64,000 nucleotides of DNA from assembly GCA_020848735.1 (NCBI GenBank), contig JADLHO010000087.1, positions 49,290-113,289 on the forward strand, given 5' to 3'. The notes beneath the pieces are model-generated. The model saw only the letters and a list, made by a program, of their open reading frames with translations, did no database searches and was not told the origin of the DNA. Shown here in pieces: positions 18,021 through 28,159 of this stretch. The stretch comes from Planctomycetota bacterium (GTDB lineage Bacteria; Planctomycetota; UBA1135; UBA2386). The number at the start of each line of letters is the position of its first letter. The first letter of the stretch is position 1. A program made the position numbers and the translations under genes.

Positions 18021-18280
18021 CTGCCCGCGCTGGCTCCGTCTCGTGTGGCGCGAAGGAACCGCGGCGGGTCGAAGGGGCACTGGCATGGTGCCCTGCCGCC
18101 CCGCGCCGACGGGCTTTGTCGACCCGCGCGAATTAGCGCCGCGACTCGTGCATTGGGCTGCTGCACGCGCCTGGAGGCCCGCACGATGCGGCGTATGATC
18201 CCGCGCGCCCCACGTTGGTCCGCAAAGGACGTGGGACGGCGCCGCGCGCGCCCCGGTCCATCCAGAGAAACGAGTCCCCA
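18021..18280. promoter_or_regulatory. Upstream region of the EF-G-like gene
   Basis: No gene is visible in the 330 bp between the OmpA-like stop and the EF-G-like start; the strong hairpin at 17987-18020 fills part of it. A TATGAT at 18194-18199 is a good -10 match and would give a leader of about 75 nt. I see no good -35 at 16-18 bp, so this is only a candidate promoter. Confidence 0.35.
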
Positions 18281-20317
18281 ATGGCCCATCGTTCCGCCGC
18301 GATCCGCAACCTCGCCCTCGTCGGGAGCAGCAGTTCCGGGAAGACGGCGTTGATCGACGCCCTGGCCTTCGTGACGAAAGACTCGCCACGCCACGGCAAC
18401 TCGATCGACGGCACGAGCGTCTCCGACACCTTGCCGGAGGAGAAGGAGCGCAAGCAGACGCTGAACAGCCACGTGTTCGGCTTCCACTGGGAGGACTCGC
18501 TCCTCAACATCATCGACACGCCGGGGCACGCGGACTTCCTCGCGGACTCGCTGGCGAGCCTGGAGGTCGTCGAAGCGGCGCTGCTCTGCGTGAGCGCCTC
18601 CGGGCGTCTCACCTTCCACGGCCGGCGGCTCTTCGATGCCGCGAAGGGTGCGGCGATCGGGCGAGCCGTCGTGGTCACGCATCCCGACGGCGAGAACGCG
18701 CACTTCGAAGACGTGCTGCTCTCGCTCCAGGAGGTCTTCGGCGACACGGTCGTGCCGGTGACCTATCCCGATGCCGACGGGGCGAGCTTCAAGGCCGTGC
18801 ACGACGTGCTCCACGGTGACGGCCCGCGGGCGAAGGAGTACCGGGCCCTGCTCGAGGAGCGCGTCGCCGAAGCCGACGATGCGATCCTCGCGCAGTACCT
18901 CGAGACCGGTGAGCTGTCCGACGCCGACTTCCAGAAGTACCTCCCCATCGCGATCGCGAAGGAGAAGGTCACGCCGCTCTTCACGGTCTGCCCGCCGAAG
19001 GAAGTCGGCCTGCGCAAGCTCTGCTCGTTCATCCGCACCTATTTCCCCTCGCCCGCGGCCTACGGCCCGCGCGCCGCGGCGAAGCCCGGCAGCTCCGAAC
19101 ACGACCAGGTCGTCGAGGCGGACGAGGGCGGCCCCTTCGCCGCGCGCGTCTTCAAGACGATCGTCGACCCGTACGTCGGCCGCGTGAGCTGGCTGCGTTG
19201 CTTCCGCGGTTCGATGAGCGCGGACGCGGGGTTCTTCAACGTCCGCACGGGCAAGCACGAGAAGGTCGCCGGGCTCCAGGTGCGGGAAGGCATCGAGACC
19301 AAGCCGGTCGACAAGGTGGTCGCGGGCGATCTCTTCGTGATCTCGAAGCTCGAGTCGCTCGCGTTCGGCGACACGGTCACCGCGGATGCCCATCCGCTCG
19401 CGATGAAGCCGGTGAGCTTCCCGGCGCCGACCTTCTCGCTCGCCGTGAATCCCGCCTCGCGCGGCGACGAGCAGAAGATCGTGCAGGGTCTGGAGAAGCT
19501 CGCGGCGGAGGATCCGACCTTCAAGGTGCAGCGCGATCCCCACACGGGCGAGCTCGTGGTCTCGGGCATGAGCCCGCTGCACATCGACGTGCAGCTCAAG
19601 CGCCTCGAGAAGCGCTACCACTGCGGGACGGTCACGCATCCTCCGCTCGTCGCCTACAAGGAGACGGTGACCCTGCCCGCCGAAGGACATCACCGGCACA
19701 AGAAGCAGTCCGGTGGGCGCGGCCAGTTCGGCGAGGCCTACCTGCGGATCCGACCGCGCGATCGCGGGCAGGGCTTCCTCTTCGTCGACAAGGTCGTCGG
19801 CGGCTCGATCCCGCGCCAGTTCATCCCCGAGGTCGAGAAGGGCGTGCGGCACTTCCTCGACAAGGGTGCGCTCGCGGGTTGCCGGGTCGAGGACGTCGAG
19901 GTCGAGGTCTACGACGGCAAGTACCACGACGTCGACTCCGACCAGATCTCGTTCCAGATCGCCGGCGAGCGCGCCTTCGCGGATGCGTTCGCGAAGGCGA
20001 AGCCGATCCTGCTCGAGCCGATCATGGACGTGGTCATCCGCGTGCCGGAGCGCTTCACGGGCGACGTCGCGAGCAACCTCGCCACGCTCCGCGGTCGCAT
20101 GACCGGCATGGAGATGCTCGGCGGGATCCAGACGATCACCGCGCAGGTGCCGATGAAGGAGATGCAGGACTACACGACGCAGCTCCGCTCGATCACGGCC
20201 GGCGAGGGTTCCTTCGAGATGCGTCCGGCGCACTTCGAGCCCGTGCCGCCCAACGTGCAGCACGACATCGTCGCCGCCTACAAGGCGCGCCAGGAACAGG
20301 CGCACCATCATCACTGA
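18281..20317 (+). CDS. Elongation factor G-like translational GTPase (EF-G paralogue)
   Basis: A 678-residue relative of EF-G with the full domain layout. The G domain has P-loop GSSSSGKT at 15-22, a switch region at 48-60 (EEKERKQT) and DTPGH at 79-83. Domain II follows, and the C-terminal part contains the domain IV pattern HHRHKKQSGGRGQFGE. The G4 motif that reads guanine, NKxD in EF-G, is THPD at 133-136. This matches my recollection that the EF-G-like/Fus2 group carries altered residues there. It is therefore probably not the main translocation factor; a recycling, back-translocation or stress role is possible. The C-terminus ends in four consecutive histidines. The ATG at 18281 is chosen because the in-frame upstream extension is not conserved-looking. 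Confidence 0.88.
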   Translation: MAHRSAAIRNLALVGSSSSGKTALIDALAFVTKDSPRHGNSIDGTSVSDTLPEEKERKQTLNSHVFGFHWEDSLLNIIDTPGHADFLADSLASLEVVEAALLCVSASGRLTFHGRRLFDAAKGAAIGRAVVVTHPDGENAHFEDVLLSLQEVFGDTVVPVTYPDADGASFKAVHDVLHGDGPRAKEYRALLEERVAEADDAILAQYLETGELSDADFQKYLPIAIAKEKVTPLFTVCPPKEVGLRKLCSFIRTYFPSPAAYGPRAAAKPGSSEHDQVVEADEGGPFAARVFKTIVDPYVGRVSWLRCFRGSMSADAGFFNVRTGKHEKVAGLQVREGIETKPVDKVVAGDLFVISKLESLAFGDTVTADAHPLAMKPVSFPAPTFSLAVNPASRGDEQKIVQGLEKLAAEDPTFKVQRDPHTGELVVSGMSPLHIDVQLKRLEKRYHCGTVTHPPLVAYKETVTLPAEGHHRHKKQSGGRGQFGEAYLRIRPRDRGQGFLFVDKVVGGSIPRQFIPEVEKGVRHFLDKGALAGCRVEDVEVEVYDGKYHDVDSDQISFQIAGERAFADAFAKAKPILLEPIMDVVIRVPERFTGDVASNLATLRGRMTGMEMLGGIQTITAQVPMKEMQDYTTQLRSITAGEGSFEMRPAHFEPVPPNVQHDIVAAYKARQEQAHHHH

Positions 20318-20366
20318 GCGCTACGCGAAGGGCGTCGCGCCACGCGAAAGGAGCGGCTGCGGTGCC

Positions 20367-21212
20367 TCAAACGGCGACGGGAAGGGCCACGACCTGGCCC
20401 TTCTCGTCGCGCGCGAGCCGCGCCATCGCGCAGTCCGGATCGTGGGTGAAGAACACGCGGCCGCCGCGCGCGACGAGCTCGTCGAGGAGACGCGTCTTCT
20501 CGTCGATCAGCAATTCGGGGAAGCGGTCGTAGCCCATCGTGATCGCGCGGCGGACCCAGGGCAGGCCGGGGATCAGGTCGGCGGCGAAGAGCAGCGGCCC
20601 CTCGTCGTCCGAGACTTCGAGCAGCAGCATGCCGGGCGTGTGGCCGAAGGACGGATGCAGCCGGTACTCCGGACCGAGGGTCGCGCTGCGCTCGCCGTCG
20701 ACGAACTCGACCCGAGCGCTCGCCGCGAGCAGCTCGTTGAGGCGCGGCACGAAGCTCGCGCGATCGCGGGCGTGGGGGTGGGTCGCGCGCTCGAACGCGG
20801 CGCGGCCGACGACCCAGCGGGCGTTCGGGAACACGAGTTCGGCGGCCTGGCCTTCGCGCCAGGCGCTGAGCGCGCCGCCGGCGTGGTCGAAGTGGAGATG
20901 CGAGAGGACGACGACGTCGATCGCCTCCGGTGGGACGCCGAGCGCCGCGAGGTTCTCGAGCAGCACGTGGGAGCCTTCCTCGACGCCGAAGCGCTCGCGC
21001 AGCTTGGGCTCGAAGAAGGAGCCGATCCCCGTCTCGCAGAGGATCGTGCGCGAGCGCTCGCGGATGAGCAGGCAACGGCACGCGAGCCGGATGCGGTTCT
21101 GATCGTCCGGCGCGGCCCAGGTCGCCCAGAGGGCGCGGGGGGCGTTGCCGAACATCGCACCGCCGTCGAGGCGCTGGTGGTTGCCGAGGACGGGATCGAG
21201 CCGGAGCTTCAT
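20367..21212 (-). CDS. MBL-fold metallo-hydrolase
   Basis: A 281-residue metallo-beta-lactamase-fold hydrolase. The signature HLHFDHAGG gives the classic HxHxDH metal site. Downstream metal ligands are expected in the PSFGHTPGM segment, the AADLIPG aspartate and a late [14 protein letters not shown] region. The layout resembles lactonase-like (AHL lactonase, YtnP-type) members, which hydrolyse lactones or similar esters, but substrate cannot be assigned from sequence. It has no signal peptide and is expected to be cytoplasmic. It is convergent with the EF-G-like gene (49 bp apart) and divergent from the aminopeptidase gene, with 81 bp between start codons where both promoters must lie. Confidence 0.88.
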   Translation of the reverse strand: MKLRLDPVLGNHQRLDGGAMFGNAPRALWATWAAPDDQNRIRLACRCLLIRERSRTILCETGIGSFFEPKLRERFGVEEGSHVLLENLAALGVPPEAIDVVVLSHLHFDHAGGALSAWREGQAAELVFPNARWVVGRAAFERATHPHARDRASFVPRLNELLAASARVEFVDGERSATLGPEYRLHPSFGHTPGMLLLEVSDDEGPLLFAADLIPGLPWVRRAITMGYDRFPELLIDEKTRLLDELVARGGRVFFTHDPDCAMARLARDEKGQVVALPVAV

Positions 21213-21293
21213 GGGAGCGACGAGCGTACGCGCGCGCAGGGCGCTCTGCCTGCTTCCTTGCGCGGGGCCCGTGGCGTGGCACGATCCCCGGGC

Positions 21294-22865
21294 ATGGTGA
21301 ACCTCGTCGCCGTCGACCGCCTCGATGCGGCCATCGTCAAGGACGGCGGATTCGACGCCGTGGTCCTGGTCACGCCGGAGCCGGCCGCGATCCGCGTCGC
21401 GCCGCTCGCGGCGCTGATCGCCTCGCTCCGCGCCAGTGACGCCAAGGCCGATTCGCAGCTCGCCTTCCTGCCCGCGCCCGAACTCGCCGGTGGGCGCTTC
21501 GTGCTCTCTCCCACGGGTCCGCTCGATCGCGATCACGACGACGTGCGCCGCTTCGCCGATGCCGCGCGCGTCGGTGTGCGCCGTGCGCGCGACGCCGGCA
21601 GCCGCTCGCCGCTGCTCCTGATCGCGGTCCCGAGCGGTGACGCGCGCTATCGGCGCGCGGCCGACGTCGCGGTCCTCGGCGGGGTCGGCGGACTCTGGGA
21701 ACCGCTCGAGGCCTGCGAGGCGCTGGGCTCGAACGCCTGCCGGCCGACCGAGCGCGTCGGCTGTGCCGTGATCGGCGGGACCCTCGATGCCGCGACGCTG
21801 CAACGCCTGCACGACGTCGAGGCCGGCCTCGCCGCGGCGCGTGACCTCTGTGGCACCGAGCCCGAGCGCATGGCGCCGCCGCGCTTCGCCGAGTACTGCC
21901 AGGACCTCTTCGCCGGGTCCGGAGTGAAGCTCGAGGTCGTACGCGACCGCATGCAGCTCGAGCGCGAGTACCCGCTGCTCTCGGCCGTCGCGCGCGCCTC
22001 GCAGGGGGTCGATCGCCACCGGCCCTGCGTGATCCGGCTCGAGTGGGCGGGCGAAGGCGCGATCGAGCGCACCTTGCTCTTCGCGGGCAAGGGCCTGACC
22101 TACGACACGGGTGGCGCCGACCTGAAGGCGGGCGGCGTGATGGCCGGCATGAGTCGCGACAAGGGTGGCGCTGCGGCCGTCGCGGGCTTCCTGCACACGG
22201 TCGCCCGGCTGCGCCCGCGCGGCGTCCGCGTGGTCGCCGAGCTCGGCGTGGTGCGCAACAGCATCGGTGCCGACGCCTTCGTCTCCGACGAGATCATCCG
22301 CAGCCACGCCGGCGTGCGCGTGCGCATCGGCAACACCGACGCCGAGGGGCGCCTGGTGCTCGCCGATCTGCTCTCCCATCTGCGGGAGCGCGCGCTGCGC
22401 GAGACCGGCCCGCGGCTCCTCTCCGTCGCGACGCTCACCGGGCACTCGGGTCGCGCCGTGGGGCCCTACAGCATCGCGCTCGACAACGGCCCGGCGCGTG
22501 CGCTCGGCATCGCCGAGACGCTCGGTGCAGCCGGCGACCTCTGGGGTGACCCCTTCGAGATCTCGCGCCTGCGCCGCGAGGACTTCGACTTCGTCGCGCC
22601 TCGCAGTCGCGCCGACGACGTGCTCTCGTGCAACAACGCGCCGTCGACGCAGACCAACCGCGGTCACCAGTTCCCGATGGCCTTCCTCGCGATCGCCGCC
22701 GGGCTGAGCGCGCACGGCGCCAACGGGAGCAAGCCGTTGCCCTTCACGCACGTCGACATCGGTGGCAGCGCGACCGAAGGGCTCGACTGGCAGCACGGCC
22801 GTCCGACCGGCCGCCCGGTCGTCGCCTTCCTCGCCGGGCTCGTGCCCGGTGCACTCGGCGCGTGA
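21294..22865 (+). CDS. pepA: Leucyl aminopeptidase family protein (M17)
   Basis: A 523-residue cytosolic aminopeptidase of the M17 family, which releases N-terminal residues from peptides using two metal ions. The C-terminal catalytic domain has the [14 protein letters not shown] metal-binding region and the family signature [10 protein letters not shown]. The N-terminal half is the poorly conserved regulatory domain. I placed the start at the ATG at 21294, shortly downstream of the divergent MBL gene's start; an open frame extends further upstream but only as antisense to that gene. It overlaps maf by 4 bp (GTGA), indicating translational coupling. Confidence 0.92.
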   Translation: MVNLVAVDRLDAAIVKDGGFDAVVLVTPEPAAIRVAPLAALIASLRASDAKADSQLAFLPAPELAGGRFVLSPTGPLDRDHDDVRRFADAARVGVRRARDAGSRSPLLLIAVPSGDARYRRAADVAVLGGVGGLWEPLEACEALGSNACRPTERVGCAVIGGTLDAATLQRLHDVEAGLAAARDLCGTEPERMAPPRFAEYCQDLFAGSGVKLEVVRDRMQLEREYPLLSAVARASQGVDRHRPCVIRLEWAGEGAIERTLLFAGKGLTYDTGGADLKAGGVMAGMSRDKGGAAAVAGFLHTVARLRPRGVRVVAELGVVRNSIGADAFVSDEIIRSHAGVRVRIGNTDAEGRLVLADLLSHLRERALRETGPRLLSVATLTGHSGRAVGPYSIALDNGPARALGIAETLGAAGDLWGDPFEISRLRREDFDFVAPRSRADDVLSCNNAPSTQTNRGHQFPMAFLAIAAGLSAHGANGSKPLPFTHVDIGGSATEGLDWQHGRPTGRPVVAFLAGLVPGALGA

Positions 22866-23446
22866 GCCCGGGGCCGCTCGTCCTCGCGAGCACGTCGAGC
22901 TACCGCAGGGCGCTGCTCGAGCGCCTGCGCGTGCCGTTCCGCTGCGTCGCGCCCGGCGTCGACGAAGCGCTCGCGCGCGGGAGCGAGCGCGAGCCGGCGG
23001 CGATCGCGGCGCGCCTCGCGCGGGCGAAGGCCGAGGCGGTCGCGCGTCGCGAGCCCGACGCGGTGGTCCTCGGCAGCGACCAGGTCTGCGCGCTCGGCGA
23101 CGAGGTCCTCGGCAAGCCGGGCACGGCCGAGCGCGCGGTCGCGCAGCTGCTGCGTCTCGCCGGCCGGAGCCACCGGCTCTACACCGCGGTCGCGATCGTG
23201 CATCGCGGTGGCTGCATCGCGTGGGTGGAGGAGACGATCCTCGCGATGCGGGTCCTCGATGCGGAGGAAGCGGCGCGCTACGTCGCGGCCGATGCGCCGC
23301 TGGACTGCGCCGGTTCCTACAAGATCGAGTCGCTCGGCATCGCGCTCTTCGAGCGGGTCGTCGCCGAGGACGCGACGGCGATCGTCGGCCTGCCCCTGCT
23401 GCGGACGAGCCGCGAACTGCGCGCGCTCGGCCATCGCGTGCCCTGA
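22862..23446 (+). CDS. maf: Maf-family nucleotide pyrophosphatase
   Basis: A 194-residue Maf/YhdE/YceF-type house-cleaning enzyme that hydrolyses non-canonical or modified nucleoside triphosphates to the monophosphate. It shows the N-terminal [12 protein letters not shown] signature, the GSDQV motif around the conserved aspartate, and the GSYKIE segment near the C-terminus. The GTG start lies inside the upstream stop codon (GTGA at 22862-22865). It is convergent with folE, with 18 bp between stops; that gap contains a GGGCGCGCGCCC palindrome that could act as a small bidirectional hairpin. Confidence 0.93.
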   Translation: MSPGPLVLASTSSYRRALLERLRVPFRCVAPGVDEALARGSEREPAAIAARLARAKAEAVARREPDAVVLGSDQVCALGDEVLGKPGTAERAVAQLLRLAGRSHRLYTAVAIVHRGGCIAWVEETILAMRVLDAEEAARYVAADAPLDCAGSYKIESLGIALFERVVAEDATAIVGLPLLRTSRELRALGHRVP

Positions 23447-23464
23447 GCGAGGGCGCGCGCCCCT

Positions 23465-24232
23465 TCAGCGTGAGCTGCGCTGTCCGATCATCGCGAGGAA
23501 CTCGCGGCGGGTGGACGCATCGTCGCGGAACGCGCCGAGCATGCGCGAGGTGACGGTAAGCGCGCCCGGCTTGCGGATGCCGCGCGTGGTCATGCAGAAG
23601 TGTTCTGCCTCGACGATCACCGCGACGCCGCGCGGGGCGAGCACCCGATCGATCGCATCGGCGATCTGCACCGTGAGGCGCTCCTGGACCTGGAAGCGCT
23701 TCGCGAAGGCCTCGACCACCCGCGCGATCTTGCTGAGTCCGACCACGCGCTGCCGAGGGAGATACGCGACGTGTGCCCAGCCGATGAAGGGCACCATGTG
23801 GTGCTCGCAGTGCGACTCGAGTCGGATGTCGCGCACGGTCACCATCTCGTCGTAGCCTTCGACCTCGTGGAAGGTCTTCGCGAGGATCGCCTCGGGGTCC
23901 ATCGCGTAGCCGGCGAAGAGCTCCTCGTAGGCCCGCGCGACGCGCGCGGGGGTCTCGACGAGCCCCTCGCGGGTCGGATCCTCACCCGCCCAGGCGAGCA
24001 GGGTCCGCACGGCGGCCTCGGCCTCGGCGCGGCTCGGCCGGCTCGGCGCGGGACTCCCCTGGCCCAGGCCGCGCCGCACGACGAGCCGCGCGATCCGGGC
24101 CGGTGCCAGGGGCACGCCGCATTCGGCTTCGTGGGCCTCGGCGTGGAACTCGGCGGCCGAAGCCTCGCGCGGCTCGCGGGCGCGGGCGCTGGGTCCGGGC
24201 GACGTGGATCGTGGGTTCACTCGACGCTTCAT
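23465..24232 (-). CDS. folE: GTP cyclohydrolase I
   Basis: Catalyses conversion of GTP to 7,8-dihydroneopterin triphosphate, the entry to folate, and to pterin or queuosine-type pathways. The core (about 90-255) shows [26 protein letters not shown] with a zinc Cys and the catalytic His pair, and [14 protein letters not shown] with the second zinc Cys, so this is the zinc-dependent type IA enzyme. The N-terminal 85 residues are a low-complexity charged extension not seen in typical FolE. Start alternatives are ATG 24286 and internal GTGs that would remove the extension; the chosen ATG gives 255 residues. It is divergent from cysS, 219 bp away. Confidence 0.92.
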   Translation of the reverse strand: MKRRVNPRSTSPGPSARAREPREASAAEFHAEAHEAECGVPLAPARIARLVVRRGLGQGSPAPSRPSRAEAEAAVRTLLAWAGEDPTREGLVETPARVARAYEELFAGYAMDPEAILAKTFHEVEGYDEMVTVRDIRLESHCEHHMVPFIGWAHVAYLPRQRVVGLSKIARVVEAFAKRFQVQERLTVQIADAIDRVLAPRGVAVIVEAEHFCMTTRGIRKPGALTVTSRMLGAFRDDASTRREFLAMIGQRSSR

Positions 24233-24436
24233 GGCAGGTCGCTCGGACGCTTCGTGGGCCGCGGCGAGGTCTGATCGGACGATCATAGCCCAGCCTGCGC
24301 GCGCTGCCGCTCCTTGGATCCTGTGCGGCGGGGATGCAAGCGCCGCGTCGCGGACCGCGCGGCCGCGCCGATGGCAGCGCTCCATCCCGGTCCGCGGCGC
24401 GCGTAGACCCTTGGCGACGCGGGCGCGGTCCTTGGC

Positions 24437-24442
24437 TAAGTT
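24437..24442 (+). promoter_or_regulatory. Candidate -10 element of cysS
   Basis: TAAGTT lies 9 nt before the cysS ATG. A TTGGCG at 24411-24416 is 20 bp upstream, which is longer than ideal. If used, the transcript would be nearly leaderless. A similar TAAGCT lies the same distance before pyrB. Otherwise the 219-bp divergent gap with folE holds nothing recognisable. Confidence 0.3.
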
Positions 24443-24451
24443 CGCCGCGCG

Positions 24452-26044
24452 ATGACGATCCGCATCCAGGACACGCTCACCCGCGAGAAGCGCGAGTTGG
24501 TTCCGCTCGAGCCCGGGCTCGTGCGGCTCTACGTCTGCGGTCCGACCGTGTACGACGACTGCCACATCGGCCATCTCATGGGGCCGGTGATCTTCGACAC
24601 GGTGGCGCGCTGGCTGATCGCGCGCGGCTACCGGGTGCGCTTCGTCAACAACATCACCGACATCGACGACAAGATCATCCAACGCGCGCAGCGCACGGGT
24701 GAGGACTGGCGCGCGATCACCGCGCGCTACACGCAGCAGTACTTCGATCACCTCCGCGCGCTCGGCGTGGTCACGATCACCGACCACCCGCGCTGCACGG
24801 AGTACGTGCCGCAGATGATCCGCTTCGTCGAGGAGCTCCTCGCGGTGGGTCGCGCCTATGCGGCCGCCGACGGCATCTACTACGAGGTCGCGCGCCAACC
24901 GGCCTACGGCAAGCTCTCCGGACGCCGCGTCGAGGACATGCTCGCGGGCGCGCGCGTGGAGGCGAGCGAAGGCCTGCGCCACCCCGCGGACTTCGCGCTC
25001 TGGAAGGCCGCGAAACCCGGCGAGCCGGTCTGGGACAGTCCCTTCGGACCCGGTCGTCCCGGCTGGCACCTCGAGTGCTCGGTGATGTCGAGCGAGCTGC
25101 TCGGCGGCGCGTTCGACCTGCACGGCGGCGGTGACGACCTCAAGTTCCCGCACCACGAGAACGAGATCGCGCAGAGCGAGGCGCATGGCGATGCCTATGC
25201 GACGAGCTGGATGCACCATGGCCTCGTGCAGTTCGGCGGCAAGAAGGTCGCGAAGAGCGATCCGCGCATGAAGGATCCGGCGTTCAGCCGGCAGTTCCAG
25301 GCGAGCTGGTTGCTCGCGACCCACGGCGCGCCCGCGTTGCGTTTCTTCCTGCTGCGTGGCCACTACCGGCGGCCGATCGACTTCGAGCCCGGCAATCTCG
25401 AGGCCGCGCGCACGGGGCTCGTCCGACTGCTGCGGCAGCTCGGCAGTCTCGGCGACGAGGAGCGCGTCACCGGGCTGTCGGAGATCCTCGCGCGAGCCCT
25501 GCCGGACGCACTGGCGACGCACCGCGCGCGCTTCTGCGCCGCGATGGACGACGACTTCAACTCCGGCGAGGCGATCGCCGAGCTCTTCGCGATCGCGCAC
25601 GACGCCCATGCGGCGCAGGGTGAGGCGAGGGCGGAGGCGCTGCGCCTCCTGCGGGATCTCGGGCGCCTGCTCGGCCTGTTCCAATCCGGCGACCTCGCGC
25701 GGCTCGATGCGACGCGGCAGGGCGACGAGCGCACGACGCGGGTCGTCGAGGGCCTCCTCGCGGTGCGCGCGGCCGCGCGCGCGCGGAAGGACTTCGCGAG
25801 CTCCGACGCGGTGCGCGACCTGCTCGCGCAGACCGGCATCGTCGTGAAGGACGGTCCGGCGGGTGCGAGCTTCGAGTGGTCGCGTGGCGACGGTCTGCCC
25901 GCGCTGCTCGACGCCGTGCTCGCCCTGCGGGTCGCCGCGCGCGCGCGGCGCGACTTCGCGCTCGGCGACGCGCTGCGCGACGTGATCACCGGTGCGGGCA
26001 TCCAGCTCCTCGACACCCCGACCGGCTCGCGCTGGGAGCTGTGA
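24452..26044 (+). CDS. cysS: Cysteinyl-tRNA synthetase with duplicated C-terminal motif
   Basis: A 530-residue class I synthetase that charges tRNA-Cys. Rossmann-fold motif HIGH is at 38-41. Zinc ligands fall at Cys29, Cys209, His234 and Glu238, matching the known CysRS set almost residue for residue. The KMSKS loop is K265-V-A-K-S269, followed by a [11 protein letters not shown] insertion. The usual C-terminal anticodon-binding motif, R-x-x-AR-x-x-KDFA-x-xDAxRD...GI...D, occurs twice, at about 435-476 and 489-530, with a short linker. Both copies keep the pattern. The protein is longer than the usual ~460 residues for this reason. Confidence 0.95.
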   Translation: MTIRIQDTLTREKRELVPLEPGLVRLYVCGPTVYDDCHIGHLMGPVIFDTVARWLIARGYRVRFVNNITDIDDKIIQRAQRTGEDWRAITARYTQQYFDHLRALGVVTITDHPRCTEYVPQMIRFVEELLAVGRAYAAADGIYYEVARQPAYGKLSGRRVEDMLAGARVEASEGLRHPADFALWKAAKPGEPVWDSPFGPGRPGWHLECSVMSSELLGGAFDLHGGGDDLKFPHHENEIAQSEAHGDAYATSWMHHGLVQFGGKKVAKSDPRMKDPAFSRQFQASWLLATHGAPALRFFLLRGHYRRPIDFEPGNLEAARTGLVRLLRQLGSLGDEERVTGLSEILARALPDALATHRARFCAAMDDDFNSGEAIAELFAIAHDAHAAQGEARAEALRLLRDLGRLLGLFQSGDLARLDATRQGDERTTRVVEGLLAVRAAARARKDFASSDAVRDLLAQTGIVVKDGPAGASFEWSRGDGLPALLDAVLALRVAARARRDFALGDALRDVITGAGIQLLDTPTGSRWEL

Positions 26045-26082
26045 GAGCGTCTCGCGTCCGACCGCCGCATTCCGAACTGCCG

Positions 26083-26904
26083 ATGCCCACTCCGTTCCTC
26101 CTCCTCGCCGCGTCCCGCTTCGCCCTCCTCCCCGTGCTCGCCGTGCTCTGTGCGTGCAATCTCGCTCCGGTCGGCGGGGGGCGCCGCGGTGCCGCCGAGC
26201 CGCGCCCCACGGCCGCCGATCCCGCGCGGGCGACGCCGACGCCGTGGCGCACGATCGGCACCAGCGTCGAGAGCCGTCCGCTCGAGCTGCGGACGGTGGG
26301 CTACGGCCCACGCCGCGCGCTGTGGATCGGCGGGATCCACGGCGACGAGACCGAGGGCAGCGTCGCGACCGAGCTCCTGCCCGAGGCCTTCCTCGCCGCG
26401 GGTCTCGCGCCGCTCGCGACGCTGACGATCGTGAAGGACGTCAATCCGGACGGCCGTGCCGCGCGCCAGCGCCGCAATGCGCGCGGCGTCGACCTCAACC
26501 GCAACTACCCCGCGAAGAACTACCGCCCCGGCGACGACCGCGGACCCGCCGCCCTCTCCGAACCGGAGGCGCAGGCCCTGCACGACCTCGTGCTCGAACT
26601 GCGCCCGGAGATCGTGCTCGTCGCGCATTCCTGGGGTCGCAAGGCGAGTGGACCGCGGGCCTTCATCAACTTCGACGGCCCCGCGGATCGCATCGCGCGG
26701 CGCTTCGCCGTGGCCTCCGGCTACCCGGTGGTGCCGAGCACCGACATCCACGGCACGCCGGGCTCGCTCGGCTCGTTCGTGGGCATCGACCTCGGCATCC
26801 CCATCCTGACGATCGAGTACGCGCGCGGCGACGACCCCAAGCAGTGCTGGGAGGCGACGCGTGCCGCGATCCTCGGCGCGATCGCGCCGCCGGTGGAGTC
26901 CTGA
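26083..26904 (+). CDS. M14-family zinc carboxypeptidase (MpaA-like)
   Basis: A 273-residue metallocarboxypeptidase-fold protein. The zinc site is expected at His86 and Glu89 (GGIHGDE) and His182 (VAHSW), with catalytic Glu245 (IEYA). The motif DLNRNYP is typical of the MpaA/murein-peptide amidase group, which trims peptidoglycan peptides. The N-terminus is hydrophobic with CAC near residue 24, so it may be exported, possibly as a lipoprotein, although the lipobox is poor. It lies between cysS and a membrane protein gene on the same strand, with the next start almost touching (1 bp). Confidence 0.82.
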   Translation: MPTPFLLLAASRFALLPVLAVLCACNLAPVGGGRRGAAEPRPTAADPARATPTPWRTIGTSVESRPLELRTVGYGPRRALWIGGIHGDETEGSVATELLPEAFLAAGLAPLATLTIVKDVNPDGRAARQRRNARGVDLNRNYPAKNYRPGDDRGPAALSEPEAQALHDLVLELRPEIVLVAHSWGRKASGPRAFINFDGPADRIARRFAVASGYPVVPSTDIHGTPGSLGSFVGIDLGIPILTIEYARGDDPKQCWEATRAAILGAIAPPVES

Positions 26905-26905
26905 G

Positions 26906-28159
26906 GTGAGGCGGTCGGGCTGGCCCGGCGTCGCCGCGCTCGCGGGGTTGCTCGGCGCCCCGCCCGTCGACGTGCCGACCAAGGCACCGCACCCCGGCCC
27001 CTCGGTCGGCATCGAGTTCGAGGTCGCGGACCGCAGCGTCGTCGCGAAGCTGATGGGGGAGCAGCGCACCTTCGGCGCCTGGCTCGGCTTCCCCGCGGGG
27101 GTCGAGGAATGGACGGCGCCCCTGGCGAAGGCGGAGGAGACGCGCCTGCTCGCCGCGATCGACGCGCTCTTCCGCGACCGCAACCGGATCGCGATCGAAG
27201 GCGTGTCGGCTGCGCCGCGCATCGGAAAGCTCGAGGTCCCGCCGCTCGATTCGACCGGCTACGGCGTGCCGGCGCTCGCGTTCGAACTGCACTGGGACTG
27301 TGCGGAGCGGCCGCGACGCATCGAGGTCGTCTGGGAGAGCTTCGAGGAATTGACCTGGTTCGATCAGGTGCGCATGCCGCTGATGTTCCGCGAACTCGGC
27401 GACGTCACGATCGGCACCGTCACACCCGCGGAACCCTCGTTCCTCTGGCATGCGAGCCTGCGGCCGCCGAAGGTGGTCGAGCAGCCCGTCGAACAGCGCG
27501 TCGCGACTGCGGACTGGCCCGTGCCTCTCGGTGCGTGCGGCGTGCTGGTCCTGGCCCTCGCCCTGTGGCCGCTGGCGCGGCGCGCGCGGCCGTCGCGGGC
27601 CCTCTCGGTCGCACTCGTCGCGAGCGCGTTGGGCACGGCCTACCTCGTGCGGGATCGCGGGGTCTGGTCGATCCCGTCACCCTTCGCGACGACGCGGCCC
27701 CGCGACGAAGCGGCGGCCGCCACGATCGTCGATGGCTTGCTGCGCAACCTCTACGCCGCGTTCGAGGGGCGTCGCGAGGAGGAGATCTACGACGCGCTCG
27801 CCGTCAGCGTCGTGCCCGAACTCCGCGCGGAGCTCTACGGGCGCATCTACGAGAGCCTCATCCTGCGCAGCCAGGGCGGTGCGGTGTGCCAGATCGAGCG
27901 CGTCGAGATCGACGAGCGTCGGGTCGAGCTCGCGGCCGAGCTCGAGCCCTGGGACCTGCTCGACGAGGCGCGGGCCGACGCGCCGCGCTTCCTCGCGACG
28001 TGGCGCTGGCGCGCGAAGGGCCTGGTCACGCATTGGGGCCATGCGCATCGCCGCGAGAACGCCTATGAGGCGCGGCTGTGGATCTGCCTCGATGCCGGCG
28101 CCTGGCGCATCGGTGCCTTCGAGGTCCTCGATCACTCACGCGTCGACTCCGATGGCTGA
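26906..28159 (+). CDS. Two-helix membrane protein coupled to ABC transporter genes
   Basis: A 417-residue protein of unknown family. It has a weak signal-like N-terminus, an N-terminal domain to about 205, two adjacent hydrophobic helices (about 206-224 and 231-248) and a C-terminal domain from about 255 to 417 with a conserved-looking EEEIYDALA segment. With this topology both domains would face the same side, probably outside the cytoplasm. The GTG start at 26906 is 1 bp after the M14 stop. Its stop overlaps the ATPase start by 8 bp, strongly suggesting one transcription unit and an accessory role for the transporter. I did not recognise a Pfam family. Confidence 0.68.
   Translation: MRRSGWPGVAALAGLLGAPPVDVPTKAPHPGPSVGIEFEVADRSVVAKLMGEQRTFGAWLGFPAGVEEWTAPLAKAEETRLLAAIDALFRDRNRIAIEGVSAAPRIGKLEVPPLDSTGYGVPALAFELHWDCAERPRRIEVVWESFEELTWFDQVRMPLMFRELGDVTIGTVTPAEPSFLWHASLRPPKVVEQPVEQRVATADWPVPLGACGVLVLALALWPLARRARPSRALSVALVASALGTAYLVRDRGVWSIPSPFATTRPRDEAAAATIVDGLLRNLYAAFEGRREEEIYDALAVSVVPELRAELYGRIYESLILRSQGGAVCQIERVEIDERRVELAAELEPWDLLDEARADAPRFLATWRWRAKGLVTHWGHAHRRENAYEARLWICLDAGAWRIGAFEVLDHSRVDSDG

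Noticed and set aside
20300..20317. Terminal His4 of the EF-G-like protein as an engineered tag
   Set aside because: It is only four residues and encoded in normal codons of the native gene; a natural C-terminus is the simpler explanation.
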